Origin: Verrucomicrobiota bacterium
GTDB lineage: Bacteria > Verrucomicrobiota > Verrucomicrobiia > Opitutales > Opitutaceae
Length of the DNA: 39,351 nt
Reading direction: 5' to 3'
Assembly (NCBI GenBank): GCA_026398135.1
Contig: JAPLTN010000094.1
Location: 1-39,351, forward strand
The position numbers and the translations under genes are program-made. The notes under the pieces are model-generated. The model made no database searches, was not told the origin of the DNA, and saw only the letters and a program-made list of their open reading frames with translations. Positions 17,289-25,100 of this stretch are shown here, piece by piece (position 1 is the stretch's first letter; each line of letters begins with the position of its first letter).

Positions 17289-18587
17289 TTAGGTTAAACT
17301 TAGTCCGAGGTGGCGGGCGAGGCGGTGTTCGCGGATGCCGTAGAAGGCGGCTAGGGCTCGGGCGCGTTGGGCGGGGGCCGGCAACAGTTCCGTCTGCGTG
17401 TTGGTGGGGCGGTAGGCGGCGATCATGAGGTTTTTGGCGGTGTGCTCGCTGTCGATGAACTCGAAGACTTTGGTGCGGTAGCCGGCTGCTTCTAGCAGGA
17501 GGGCGCGGAGGGCGTCGGTGATGAATTCGGCCTGGCGTTCTTGAAAGATGCCGTGGCGGAGGGCGTCGGCCAGCACGGGGGGCGCGACGAGCTGGGGGCG
17601 GAGCTCTTTTTGGCAGCAGGGTGAGACGACGAGCAGGCGGGCTCCGGCGGCGTGGCCGGCGGCGAGGGCGTCGTCGGTCGCGGTGTCGCAGGCGTGGAGG
17701 GCGATCAGCACATCGAGCCTCCGGCTCGATGGGGTGGAATGTCCAATGTCCGCAGGGGAATGACCAATGTCCAATGACGAATGACCAAGGGCGGAGGAGG
17801 GCGGGACGGGGATGTCGCCTTCGATGAAGGTGAGGTGGGGGGCGAGGGCGCATTCGCGGGCGATGTGGTTGCCTAGGGCGACGAGGTCGGCGCGGCGTTC
17901 GATGCCGGTGATCTGGGCGCGGGGGCCGAGGAGGGTCGCGAGGGCGAAGGTGAGGTAGCCTTTGCCGGAGCCCATGTCGGCGATCTGGAGCGGGCTTGGA
18001 GCCAGGAGCGTGGAGTTTGGAGCGGGGAGTTCGCTGGTGAGGCCGCTTTCGGTGAGGAGGGTTTGCAGGAGTTCGGTGAATTTATCGATCTGGCGGTATT
18101 TGTGGGCCATGCCCTCGCGGGGGTGGCCGCGGTCGTTGGTGATGCCGAGGGCGCGCAGCCAGGGGGCGTCGGTGGGGAGGAGGCGGGTCTTGGCGCGGTC
18201 GTGGGTGGGCGCGGGGGCGGGCGGGGCGGAGTCGGCGGCTTTGACGCGCAGGCGGGCGGGTTTGGCGGGATCGGGGTTTTGTTCGAGTTGGGCGGTGGCG
18301 AGCGGGGTGAAGAGGTGGGCGTCGAGAAAGGTGTCGGCGAGGAGGGCGGCGAGGGCGGCGGGGGCTTCGGCGGCGGGGATGTTTTTGGTGATGTCGCGGG
18401 TGGCGTGGCGGTAAACGAGGGTGAGGTGGGGGCCGGCTTTGAGGGTGACGAGGCGGGCGAAGACGTTGCGCAGGGTGGGGTCGGCGGAGGGGCGGGGTTT
18501 GCCGAGGGTGAGTTTGGCGAGGGTGCCGTGGGCGATGGCGTCGGCGAGCAGGGCGTGGAAGCGGGCGAGGGCGGGAGGAGGGAGCAT
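17289..18587 (-). CDS. Class I SAM-dependent methyltransferase, Methyltransf_32-like
   Basis: A 432-aa protein starting at ATG 18587. The first 130 residues form an N-terminal domain without a match I know. Residues 150-180 (HPREGMAHKYRQIDKFTELL) lead into the SAM-binding motif IADMGSGKGYLTFAL at 202-216. Further marks are ITGIERRADLV (acidic loop), ALHACDTATDDAL, and SPCCQKEL near residues 330-340. The ALHAC and CCQKEL motifs are characteristic of the Methyltransf_32 group (GSTCD/METTL25 relatives). Two in-frame low-complexity inserts at about 186-200 and 265-284 come from short repeats of families A and B. The substrate is unknown. Confidence 0.82.
   Translation of the reverse strand: MLPPPALARFHALLADAIAHGTLAKLTLGKPRPSADPTLRNVFARLVTLKAGPHLTLVYRHATRDITKNIPAAEAPAALAALLADTFLDAHLFTPLATAQLEQNPDPAKPARLRVKAADSAPPAPAPTHDRAKTRLLPTDAPWLRALGITNDRGHPREGMAHKYRQIDKFTELLQTLLTESGLTSELPAPNSTLLAPSPLQIADMGSGKGYLTFALATLLGPRAQITGIERRADLVALGNHIARECALAPHLTFIEGDIPVPPSSALGHSSLDIGHSPADIGHSTPSSRRLDVLIALHACDTATDDALAAGHAAGARLLVVSPCCQKELRPQLVAPPVLADALRHGIFQERQAEFITDALRALLLEAAGYRTKVFEFIDSEHTAKNLMIAAYRPTNTQTELLPAPAQRARALAAFYGIREHRLARHLGLSLT
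17736..17790. repeat. Short repeat family B (aatgaccaatgtccaatgac) in frame inside the methyltransferase gene
   Basis: Variants of aatg(a/t)cc in tandem, read in frame as a GHS-rich linker (ALGHSSLDIGHSPADIGHS, residues about 266-284). The same family occurs between genes at 28137 and around the pabB stop at 19742. Confidence 0.65.
17987..18029. repeat. Short repeat family A in frame inside the methyltransferase gene
   Basis: Variants of ggagcgggga giving the linker LPAPNSTLLAPSPL (residues about 187-200) just before the SAM-binding motif. Confidence 0.55.
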
Positions 18588-18625
18588 GGAGCGAAGAGCT
18601 GGGAGCGACGGAGGACGGAGGACGG

Positions 18626-18664
18626 AGCTGGTAGAGCTGGTAAGCTAGTAAGGCTAGTAGTGCC
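18626..18664. repeat. Short repeat family C (agctggtaagctagtaag), copy 1
   Basis: Part of the 18588-18856 gap between pabC and the methyltransferase gene, which contains no gene. It directly follows family A strings (18583-18625). Family C recurs inside folP (27563) and just upstream of folP (28078). Confidence 0.6.
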
Positions 18665-18685
18665 GATGAAGAAGGTCGGAGTTTT

Positions 18686-18718
18686 TAACCACTAATGGGC
18701 ACTGATGGGCACTAATGT
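18686..18718. repeat. Short repeat family F (cactaatgggcactgatggg)
   Basis: Three near-copies of a ten-base unit cactaatggg in the pabC-methyltransferase gap. A second short-unit string, tagcg repeated near 18816-18845, lies between it and the pabC stop. Confidence 0.5.
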
Positions 18719-18769
18719 TCGGAGTTTATGGTGCGGCGGGTGGATAAGGGCGGGGCTCAAGTAATGGAA

Positions 18770-18793
18770 CCCCGATCGGCGATCGGGGCTACA
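18770..18793 (-). repeat. CTACA-edged palindrome, copy 3
   Basis: Arms ccccgatc (18770-18777) and gatcgggg (18781-18788) around ggc, then ctaca. On the minus strand it begins TGTAG, 64 bases after the pabC stop. Confidence 0.6.
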
Positions 18794-18856
18794 TCGGAAC
18801 TTTTAAATGGTTTGATTTAGCGAGGCTTAGCGGAATTTAGCGGTTTATAATGGCGC

Positions 18857-19666
18857 TCATTCTTCGGCGGTGGCGAAGAGGTGGCGGACGGCGCTGGTTT
18901 CGGGGGAGTGGGGGCGGAATTTGTGCTGGTCCACGGTGCAAACGGGCATGACGCCCATGAGGGAGTTGGTGAGGAAAACTTCGTCGGCGGCAAGGAGGTC
19001 GGCGAGGGTGATGGGCGTTTCGTGGGCGCGTTCGGGGCCGACGAGGGCGAGTACGCGGGCGCGGGCGATGCCGGGGAGGATGCCGGCGGAGAGGGGCGGG
19101 GTGTGAGCGTGGCCGTCTTTGACGATGAAGACGCTGCTGGCGGAGCCTTCGAGGACGTGGCCGGCGGGGGTGACGAGCAGGGCTTCGTCGTAGCCGGCGG
19201 CTTGGGCGGTGCGGCGGGCGAGCAGGTTTTCGAGGTAGTTGAGGGTTTTGTGGTGGGTGAGGCGTCCGTCGCGCGCGCCCTGGTGTTGGGTTTGCAGGCG
19301 GAATCCGCGCAGGTAATCGGGCGCGGTGTAGGGCAGGGTGCGGGCGGTGATGAGTTCGGCGGTGCGGTTGAGCTCGCGATAACGAACGATTTTGACGGCG
19401 GCGTTGGGCAGGCGCACGGCGGCGAGCAGGCGGGTGATGCGGTCGGCCAGTTCGGGGGCGGGCGGGGGCGGGGCGAGGTCGAGGGCGGCGCAGGTGGCGG
19501 CGAGGCGGGCGTGGTGGGCGGCGAAGAGTTGGGGGCGGCCGTGGCGTGCGCGGATGGTCTCGAAGGCACCGTGTCCGAAGAGGAAACCGTCGCAGAGGGC
19601 GGAGACTTTGGCCTGGGCGGCGGGGAGGAGCTCGCCGTCGAGGAGGACTTGGGGGGCGATGGACAT
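18857..19666 (-). CDS. pabC: Class IV PLP aminotransferase, probable aminodeoxychorismate lyase
   Basis: A 269-aa fold-type IV PLP enzyme. The start is ATG 19666 (MSIAPQVLLDGEL). Early GFLFGHGAFETIRA is typical, and the PLP lysine is Lys140 in THHKTLNYLENLLAR. EALLVTPAGHVLEGSASSVF and the substrate-loop segment EVFLTNSLMGVMPV complete the family pattern. Sequence alone does not fully separate PabC (4-amino-4-deoxychorismate to p-aminobenzoate) from BCAT or D-amino-acid transaminase. Its place right after pabB and near folB/folK makes PabC the best reading. The 82-base gap to pabB carries a family D repeat. Confidence 0.82.
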   Translation of the reverse strand: MSIAPQVLLDGELLPAAQAKVSALCDGFLFGHGAFETIRARHGRPQLFAAHHARLAATCAALDLAPPPPAPELADRITRLLAAVRLPNAAVKIVRYRELNRTAELITARTLPYTAPDYLRGFRLQTQHQGARDGRLTHHKTLNYLENLLARRTAQAAGYDEALLVTPAGHVLEGSASSVFIVKDGHAHTPPLSAGILPGIARARVLALVGPERAHETPITLADLLAADEVFLTNSLMGVMPVCTVDQHKFRPHSPETSAVRHLFATAEE

Positions 19667-19687
19667 GGGTTGGGAGCGGGCTGAAGA

Positions 19688-19728
19688 GCGGAAAAGCTGA
19701 AAGGCTGAAATGCGGAAATGCTGAAACG
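19688..19728. repeat. Short repeat family D, copy 2
   Basis: Tandem variants of gcggaaatgctgaaa between pabB and pabC. Its first 23 bases are identical to the copy at 4954 between oppA and oppB. Confidence 0.6.
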
Positions 19729-19748
19729 AGGTGGGAGGTGAGGAATGA

Positions 19749-21122
19749 CTAATGACGGGCGACGGCGGGCGGGGGGGTGAGGGCTTGGTGGAGAGCGCGG
19801 CCTTTGTGCAGGGTTTCTTCGTATTCGGCGGCGGGGTCGCTGTCCCAGGTGATGCCGCCGCCGACGTGGTAGCTGGCGCGGCCATGGGTGCAGGTGATGG
19901 TGCGGATGGCAATGGCGAGGTCGGCGTCGCCGTCGTAGCCGAGGTAGCCGAGCGCGCCGGTGTAGGCGTGGCGTCGGGTGGGTTCGAGTTCGGCGATGAT
20001 TTGCATGGCGCGGACTTTGGGCGCGCCGGTGATGCTGCCTCCGGGGTGCAGGGCGCGGAGGGCGTCGAAGCGGTCGAGGCCGGGGGCGAGTTGGGCGCGC
20101 ACGGTGGCGACGAGGTGGTGGACGGTGGCGTAGGTTTCGAGGTCGTGGCGGGCGGCGACGTGCACGGTGCCGGGGGTGGCAACGCGGCCGAGGTCGTTGC
20201 GGGCGAGGTCCACGATCATGAGGAGTTCGGCGTGATCTTTGGCGCTGGCGAGCAGGCGGGCGCGTTGGGCTGCGTCGTCGGCAGGGTCGGGGAGGCGGGC
20301 GATGGTGCCTTTGATCGGGCGGGTTTCAAGGGCGCGACCGGCGACGCGGAGCAGGCGTTCTGGCGTGCTGGATACGATTTGGTGGTCGCCAAAATCGAGG
20401 TAGGCGGCGTGGGGGGCGGGATTGAGGGCGCGGAGGCGCAGGTAGAGGGCGGCTGCGGAGTCGGAGAAGGGGGCGGTGAAGCGTTGGGTGAAGTTGACCT
20501 GGTAGGTGTCGCCGGCGGCGATATAGGCGCGGATGCGAGCAAGCGCGGCGGCGTAGGCGGCAGGGGTGAGGTCGGGGGCTGGAGCGGGGAGCGGGGAGCG
20601 AGGAGCGGGGAGCTGAGGGCGGGGAGCTAGGAGGGGGGAGCTGGGAGTCGAAGTGGTGAAGAGGGCGTGGAGGTTTTGCAGGGCGGAGGGGTCGGGGGCG
20701 ACGAGGGTGGTGAGGCCGGTGGTGTGGTCGTGGACGACGGCGGAGTCGTAGAAGGCGAAGGCGGCGGGGGGGAGGGCGGTGTCGTCGGGGGCGCGAGGCG
20801 GGACGCGTTGGAGGGTGGTGCCTGCTTCGTAGCCGAGGTAACCGATGGCACCGCCGATAAAGGGTAGGCCGGGCGTGGCTGGGCAGGCGCGGGCGGTGAG
20901 TTCGCGGCGCAAGCGGTCGAGAAAGACGTCGCAGGGTTCGTCGGGCTCGGCGCGGAGGACGAGGGAGGGTTCGCAGCAGAGAATGCTGTAACGAGCGCCG
21001 GAAGACGGGAGCGCGGAGTCCAGAAAAACGGCACCGTTGCGCTCCGCGAAAAGGGGAAACAACTCGGCGGGCGGCGGGCAGGTGCCGGGCGGGAGAGCGA
21101 GGGTGAGCGGAGGCGGGCGCAT
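19749..21122 (-). CDS. pabB: Aminodeoxychorismate synthase component I
   Basis: A 457-aa chorismate-using enzyme that forms 4-amino-4-deoxychorismate with ammonia from a PabA partner. The start is ATG 21122. The N-terminal anthranilate-synthase-type domain contains GAIGYLGYEAG. The chorismate-binding domain shows GDTYQVNFTQRF, a SSTPERLLR segment, the PIKGT motif with Lys271, and HPGGSITGAPKVRAMQII. PIKGT (not PIAGT) points to PabB rather than TrpE. Near residues 158-181 there is a Pro/Ala/Leu linker made by an in-frame family A repeat, placed between the two domains where it can be tolerated. No pabA is visible in the window. Confidence 0.92.
   Translation of the reverse strand: MRPPPLTLALPPGTCPPPAELFPLFAERNGAVFLDSALPSSGARYSILCCEPSLVLRAEPDEPCDVFLDRLRRELTARACPATPGLPFIGGAIGYLGYEAGTTLQRVPPRAPDDTALPPAAFAFYDSAVVHDHTTGLTTLVAPDPSALQNLHALFTTSTPSSPLLAPRPQLPAPRSPLPAPAPDLTPAAYAAALARIRAYIAAGDTYQVNFTQRFTAPFSDSAAALYLRLRALNPAPHAAYLDFGDHQIVSSTPERLLRVAGRALETRPIKGTIARLPDPADDAAQRARLLASAKDHAELLMIVDLARNDLGRVATPGTVHVAARHDLETYATVHHLVATVRAQLAPGLDRFDALRALHPGGSITGAPKVRAMQIIAELEPTRRHAYTGALGYLGYDGDADLAIAIRTITCTHGRASYHVGGGITWDSDPAAEYEETLHKGRALHQALTPPPAVARH
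20581..20647. repeat. Short repeat family A in frame inside pabB
   Basis: About seven variants of ggagcgggga, encoding the Pro-rich interdomain linker of PabB (residues about 158-181). It is the longest copy of this family in the window. Confidence 0.65.
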
Positions 21123-21158
21123 CTGACGGTGCAGGGTGGGAAAACGTAGCGCGGGTGC

Positions 21159-21665
21159 TTAGGCGACGGGTATGCGGCGGATGCCGGTTTGGTTGAGCAA
21201 GGCGAGGTGTTGGGCGAGGGTGCGACCGGCGATGATGAGCTCGGGGGCGAGGTCGCAGAGGGGGGCGAGCACGAAGGCGCGGTTGAGCATGGCGGGGTGC
21301 GGGAGGGTGAGGTGGGGGTCTTGGCTGGTGGTGTTGCCGTAAAGGAGGATGTCGAGATCAAGGGTGCGGGGGCCCCAGCGTTCGGCGCGGATGCGGCCTC
21401 GGGCTTGCTCGATGGTGAGGCAGGCATCAAGCAGTGCGCGGGGCGCGAGGGTGGTCTCCAGCTTGGCGGCGGCGTTGAGGTAGTCTTGCTGGCCGGCGGG
21501 GCCGAGCGGGGCGGTTTCGTAGAGGCTGGAGCGGGCGAGGAGGCGGGTGCCGGGCAGGGCGGAAAGGGCGGTGAAGGCGGCGTCGAGGTGGGCTTGGCGG
21601 TCGCCGAGATTCGTGCCCAAGGCAATGTAGGCGATAACGGGCACGGTGGGTGGCACGGTGGTCAC
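21159..21665 (-). CDS. folK: 2-amino-4-hydroxy-6-hydroxymethyldihydropteridine pyrophosphokinase
   Basis: HPPK transfers pyrophosphate from ATP to the pterin in folate synthesis. The protein (up to 168 aa) shows YIALGTNLGDRQAHL, SSLYETAPLGPAGQQDYLNA, and the signature RWGPRTLDLDILLYG, with LPHPAMLNRAFVLAPL near the end. The start is ambiguous: GTG codons at 21665, 21656 and 21644 are all in frame. The first, four bases after the folB stop, fits tight coupling. It lies between folB and pabB. Confidence 0.93.
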   Translation of the reverse strand: MTTVPPTVPVIAYIALGTNLGDRQAHLDAAFTALSALPGTRLLARSSLYETAPLGPAGQQDYLNAAAKLETTLAPRALLDACLTIEQARGRIRAERWGPRTLDLDILLYGNTTSQDPHLTLPHPAMLNRAFVLAPLCDLAPELIIAGRTLAQHLALLNQTGIRRIPVA

Positions 21666-21669
21666 GTTG

Positions 21670-22032
21670 CTAACGCGCTAGGGTGGTGGTGAGGGCGATG
21701 CCGGCGTGGTCGCCGGGGATGGGCACGTGGGGTTTGTGAATGGTGAGGGTGGCGCTGAGCACGCTGGGGTGGGCGGCGAGCACGGCGGAGAGGATGCGGT
21801 GGGCGAGGGTTTCGATGAGGGCGAAACGTTCGCGGGTGACGAGGTCGCGGCAGAGTTCGTAAACCTCGGCGTAGTTGACGGTTTGGGTGAGGTCGTCGCT
21901 GGCGGCGGCCTGGGCGATGTCCACCACGAGATCGAGGTCCAGGATCCACGGTTGGCCGAGCACGGCTTCCTCGGGGAGCACGCCGTGACGGCCGTGGAAG
22001 CGGAGTTGTTTGAGATGGATGGTGGCGAGCAT
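21670..22032 (-). CDS. folB: Dihydroneopterin aldolase
   Basis: A 120-aa FolB that splits dihydroneopterin to give the 6-hydroxymethyl pterin used by FolK. The start is ATG 22032 (MLATIHLKQLRFHGRHGVLP), giving the family-standard N-terminus. The longer open frame upstream is noncoding. Conserved elements are FHGRHGVLPEEAVLGQPW, DDLTQTVNYAEVYELC, and FALIETLAHRI with the catalytic-region Glu, then the end motif HKPHVPIPGDHAGIALTT. It is now the first folate gene of its run, immediately beside the SIR2 island. Confidence 0.93.
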   Translation of the reverse strand: MLATIHLKQLRFHGRHGVLPEEAVLGQPWILDLDLVVDIAQAAASDDLTQTVNYAEVYELCRDLVTRERFALIETLAHRILSAVLAAHPSVLSATLTIHKPHVPIPGDHAGIALTTTLAR

Positions 22033-22048
22033 CGGCGTAGTACTTATC

Positions 22049-22080
22049 GGCGCAAAGCTGTGCGCTGGGCGCAAAGGGAA
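22049..22080. repeat. Short repeat family E (ggcgcaaag spaced pairs), copy 1
   Basis: Two gcgcaaa units about 20 bases apart, close to the folB start and the left edge of the SIR2 island. Similar paired units occur at 30875 (before the rpmB terminator) and in the repeats flanking the GxxExxY gene (36910). Confidence 0.45.
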
Positions 22081-22110
22081 ACGGTAGCCGGGACGAAAGG
22101 CCAAGGACTA

Positions 22111-25100
22111 ATGATCCTCGCTAGCTTGGCGCTATTCTCAACGTCACCCTACGAATATCCCAACCTTGCGGTTGGGATTGGGCTCTTCATTGGTCAATAC
22201 GTGAACCCAGGTGGCGACACGAACCTAGGCGGCCTAAAAAACGCGATCCAAGCAAATCAGCTTGTTGCGGTTATGGGCACCGGCGTGTCGTTAGCGGTAA
22301 GCGCTCCGCTCGAAGTCGAAGGATTCAAGGTGGCCTCGTGGCATGGGCTCATCCAGCACGGGATTCATCGTTGCCGGGAGCTCGGTATGCTCACCGATAA
22401 ACGCTCGGACCAGCTCAAGGAAATGGTTGGATGGGACAACGTCGACGACCTGATCTATGTTGCCGAGTCGGTCACGAAGACGCTGCGGGGGGCGTCGGCT
22501 GGAACCTATCAGAAGTGGCTCAACGATACCGTGGGCAAACTGACGGTGAATGACCCTCGGCTGATTCATGCGTCGGATCGCATCTGCAAGCTCCTCTCGA
22601 CACTCAACTACGATACGCTGCCGGAAAAGGTCCTCAAGCGCGTGTCGGTGAGCTGGAATGAATCTGACCAAATGAGCCTCGCGGTGAATGGCCAGAAGGT
22701 CGAGGCTGCGGGGAGCGACCACGATACAGTCATCCACCTCCATGGCGTTTACCAAAAAGCCGAATCGGTGGTCCTTGGCTCCAGCTCGTATCGCGCCGTA
22801 GTAAGCCACCCTCATACTCAGGCCGTCCTGACGCTCTTCGGGGTCGGCTACACGATGATGTTCGTCGGTTGCGGCGAGACACTGGCTGACCCCAATTTCA
22901 GCAATTTTGTCCGCGTCGTCACCGAATTCCTTGGCGAAACCACGAAGGCTCACTACGTCCTCTGCCTCGAACAAGACGTCGAGAAGTGGAAGGCGAAAAA
23001 GATCCCATGGCTGCACCCGGTGAGCTACGGCAAGAAACACGAGGATCTCGTTCCTTTTCTGGAAAGCCTGGCAAAATATCGGGGCGAGCCGCCGCCGGAA
23101 CCTCCGAAGGGCGAACCGCTGATCGATCCGGCGGGCGGATCGACGTTCGCGAGCGAGTGGGCGCGCCTGATCAAGCGGGTTCCGCCTGACCTCGCCGCCG
23201 AGTTGGTGCTGTTGGGGCGGAAGACCGCTACCGAAAAACTTGCGCTGGTCGAAAAAGGCGAGGTGGCGGAGTTGGGCATTCAAACCCGTTTCCCGGACGA
23301 GTTGGTCACCTTTATTGCCGGATTTCTCGCGTCACATGGTGCGTTGGACACAGCCGAAGGCGCGCGCTGGCAAATCGTCCGCGACACCAAGTCCTGGCAG
23401 AAGGCGGTGGATGAGAAGGCCGTGAAGAATATTTTGGTGGTCCATCCGGATCTGGATTACGAGGGAGGCCGTTCGGAATTCAGCCAGGCCGCGGCCGCTA
23501 ACGGACACGCCGTTGTGTTTGGCACGCTGCTCAGCCGGCCTGACACCGAGAGCATTGTTCGTCTCGGCCAGCCGGCTCGCCACGAACTTGTCGCTGTTTT
23601 GAAAAAGGGCGGCGTGCCCGACGCAAAAGCGGAGCAGCTCGCCACTCGGTCGAATGGCAACATTCCGTTGGTGCTGCGTTATCTGGCCGGAACGCCTGAA
23701 CGTCCGATGTGGGCCAAGCCGGAAAATATCGAGAGAATCCGCCCGCTCGCGCTCTTGGGAGGCTGGCGTTCCGATAACCCAGCGGACGTTGCTGCGATAG
23801 GCGTTGTGGCCGGAGGAGACTATCACGCGTGGATTTCCGAACTCTTTCCCATCCTCCATGGCGCGGAGCCCCCCTTCGTTCACAACCAGAACAATTTTCG
23901 GCCGGTTTCGCGTTACGAAAATTGGCAGCTCCTTGGTCCTTATCTTACGGACGCGCACCTTGATCGTTTCAATCACGCGGCGACCACGGCGTTGCGCGAC
24001 GATAATCTCCGGTTGAGCGTTCCCTCTGAGATGCGGCTCTATTCCGTCGCAGACGATTCCACTCCCCGGTGCTCGGAGATATTGCGCCAGGGACTGGCCG
24101 AGACTGCGGCACTTCTCGGTGGTCAGTCCGCAGCCCTCTTACAATGCAGTCCGAACAAGGCGCGTGAAGTGGCCTTCTCGGTCGTCAGTTCCGTGCTCAA
24201 GGATGCGGATTGGAAACGCTGGGCGAGTTTGGGGTCCCTGCTGTCGCTGTTGGCCGAAGCTGATCCGGAAACCTATCTCGGAATCATTCGGGCCGACCTC
24301 AATAAGAAGGAAGGTAGTGCTGTCCGGCATTTGTTCGGTGAAGTCGAAGGGGGAGTTTTTGGCAGACTCTACCATAGCGGCTTGCTCTGGTCGCTCGAAG
24401 TTCTGGCTTGGAAGCCAGAGTATCTCAGCCGCGTAGCCTTGATTTTGGCCGAGTTGGATCGTTCGCCACTTCCGGACAACCTAGGAAACCGCCCTCTCGG
24501 CTCACTACGCACGACACTGCTTCCGTGGTTGCCTCAGACGCTCGCCACAGTCGCGGAGCGGAAGGTTGCGGTCGAAACGGTGCTCCGCGATTTTCCAGAA
24601 GTCGGCTGGGAATTACTCCTAGATCTACTGCCTGCACATCACGGTAGCTCCAGTCCGAGCCAGCGGCCGGTCTGGCGCGATTGGATCCCGCCGGAACGTG
24701 ACGACGGTGTCACCTACGGCGAGCGGCGCGAGCAGGAGACGATTTATGCCGAACTCGCGCTCAAGTGCGCGATCGGTGACTCGTCGAAACTCAAGAAACT
24801 GTTCGAGCATTTGCTTTACCTTCCGAAACCGGCCTTTGATGCGATCATTGCCGCTTTAAAAAGCGCAGTGGTGACGGGGATGCCGGAACGAGACCGCCTC
24901 CCGCTGTGGCAACGTCTCGTACAGGAGGTCAAACGCTATCGGAAGTATGCCGATGCCGATTGGGCCGCGCCTCCGGAGATCGTAGCGCTTCTGGAAGAAC
25001 TCGCCGCCACCATCGAGCCGAAGAGCCCGGAGGTTCGATACCAATTCTTGTTCAATTTTGGTGCCCACGATTTCTGGGAAACGGACGACTACGACGCGGA

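Noticed and set aside
18588-18856. CRISPR-like array in the repeat-rich gap
   Set aside because: Repeats are short, degenerate and directly adjacent without unique spacers, and no cas gene is present.
21706-22110. Extension of the SIR2 protein back to 21706
   Set aside because: That part is antisense to folB and reads as Gly/Glu/Val-rich shadow sequence.
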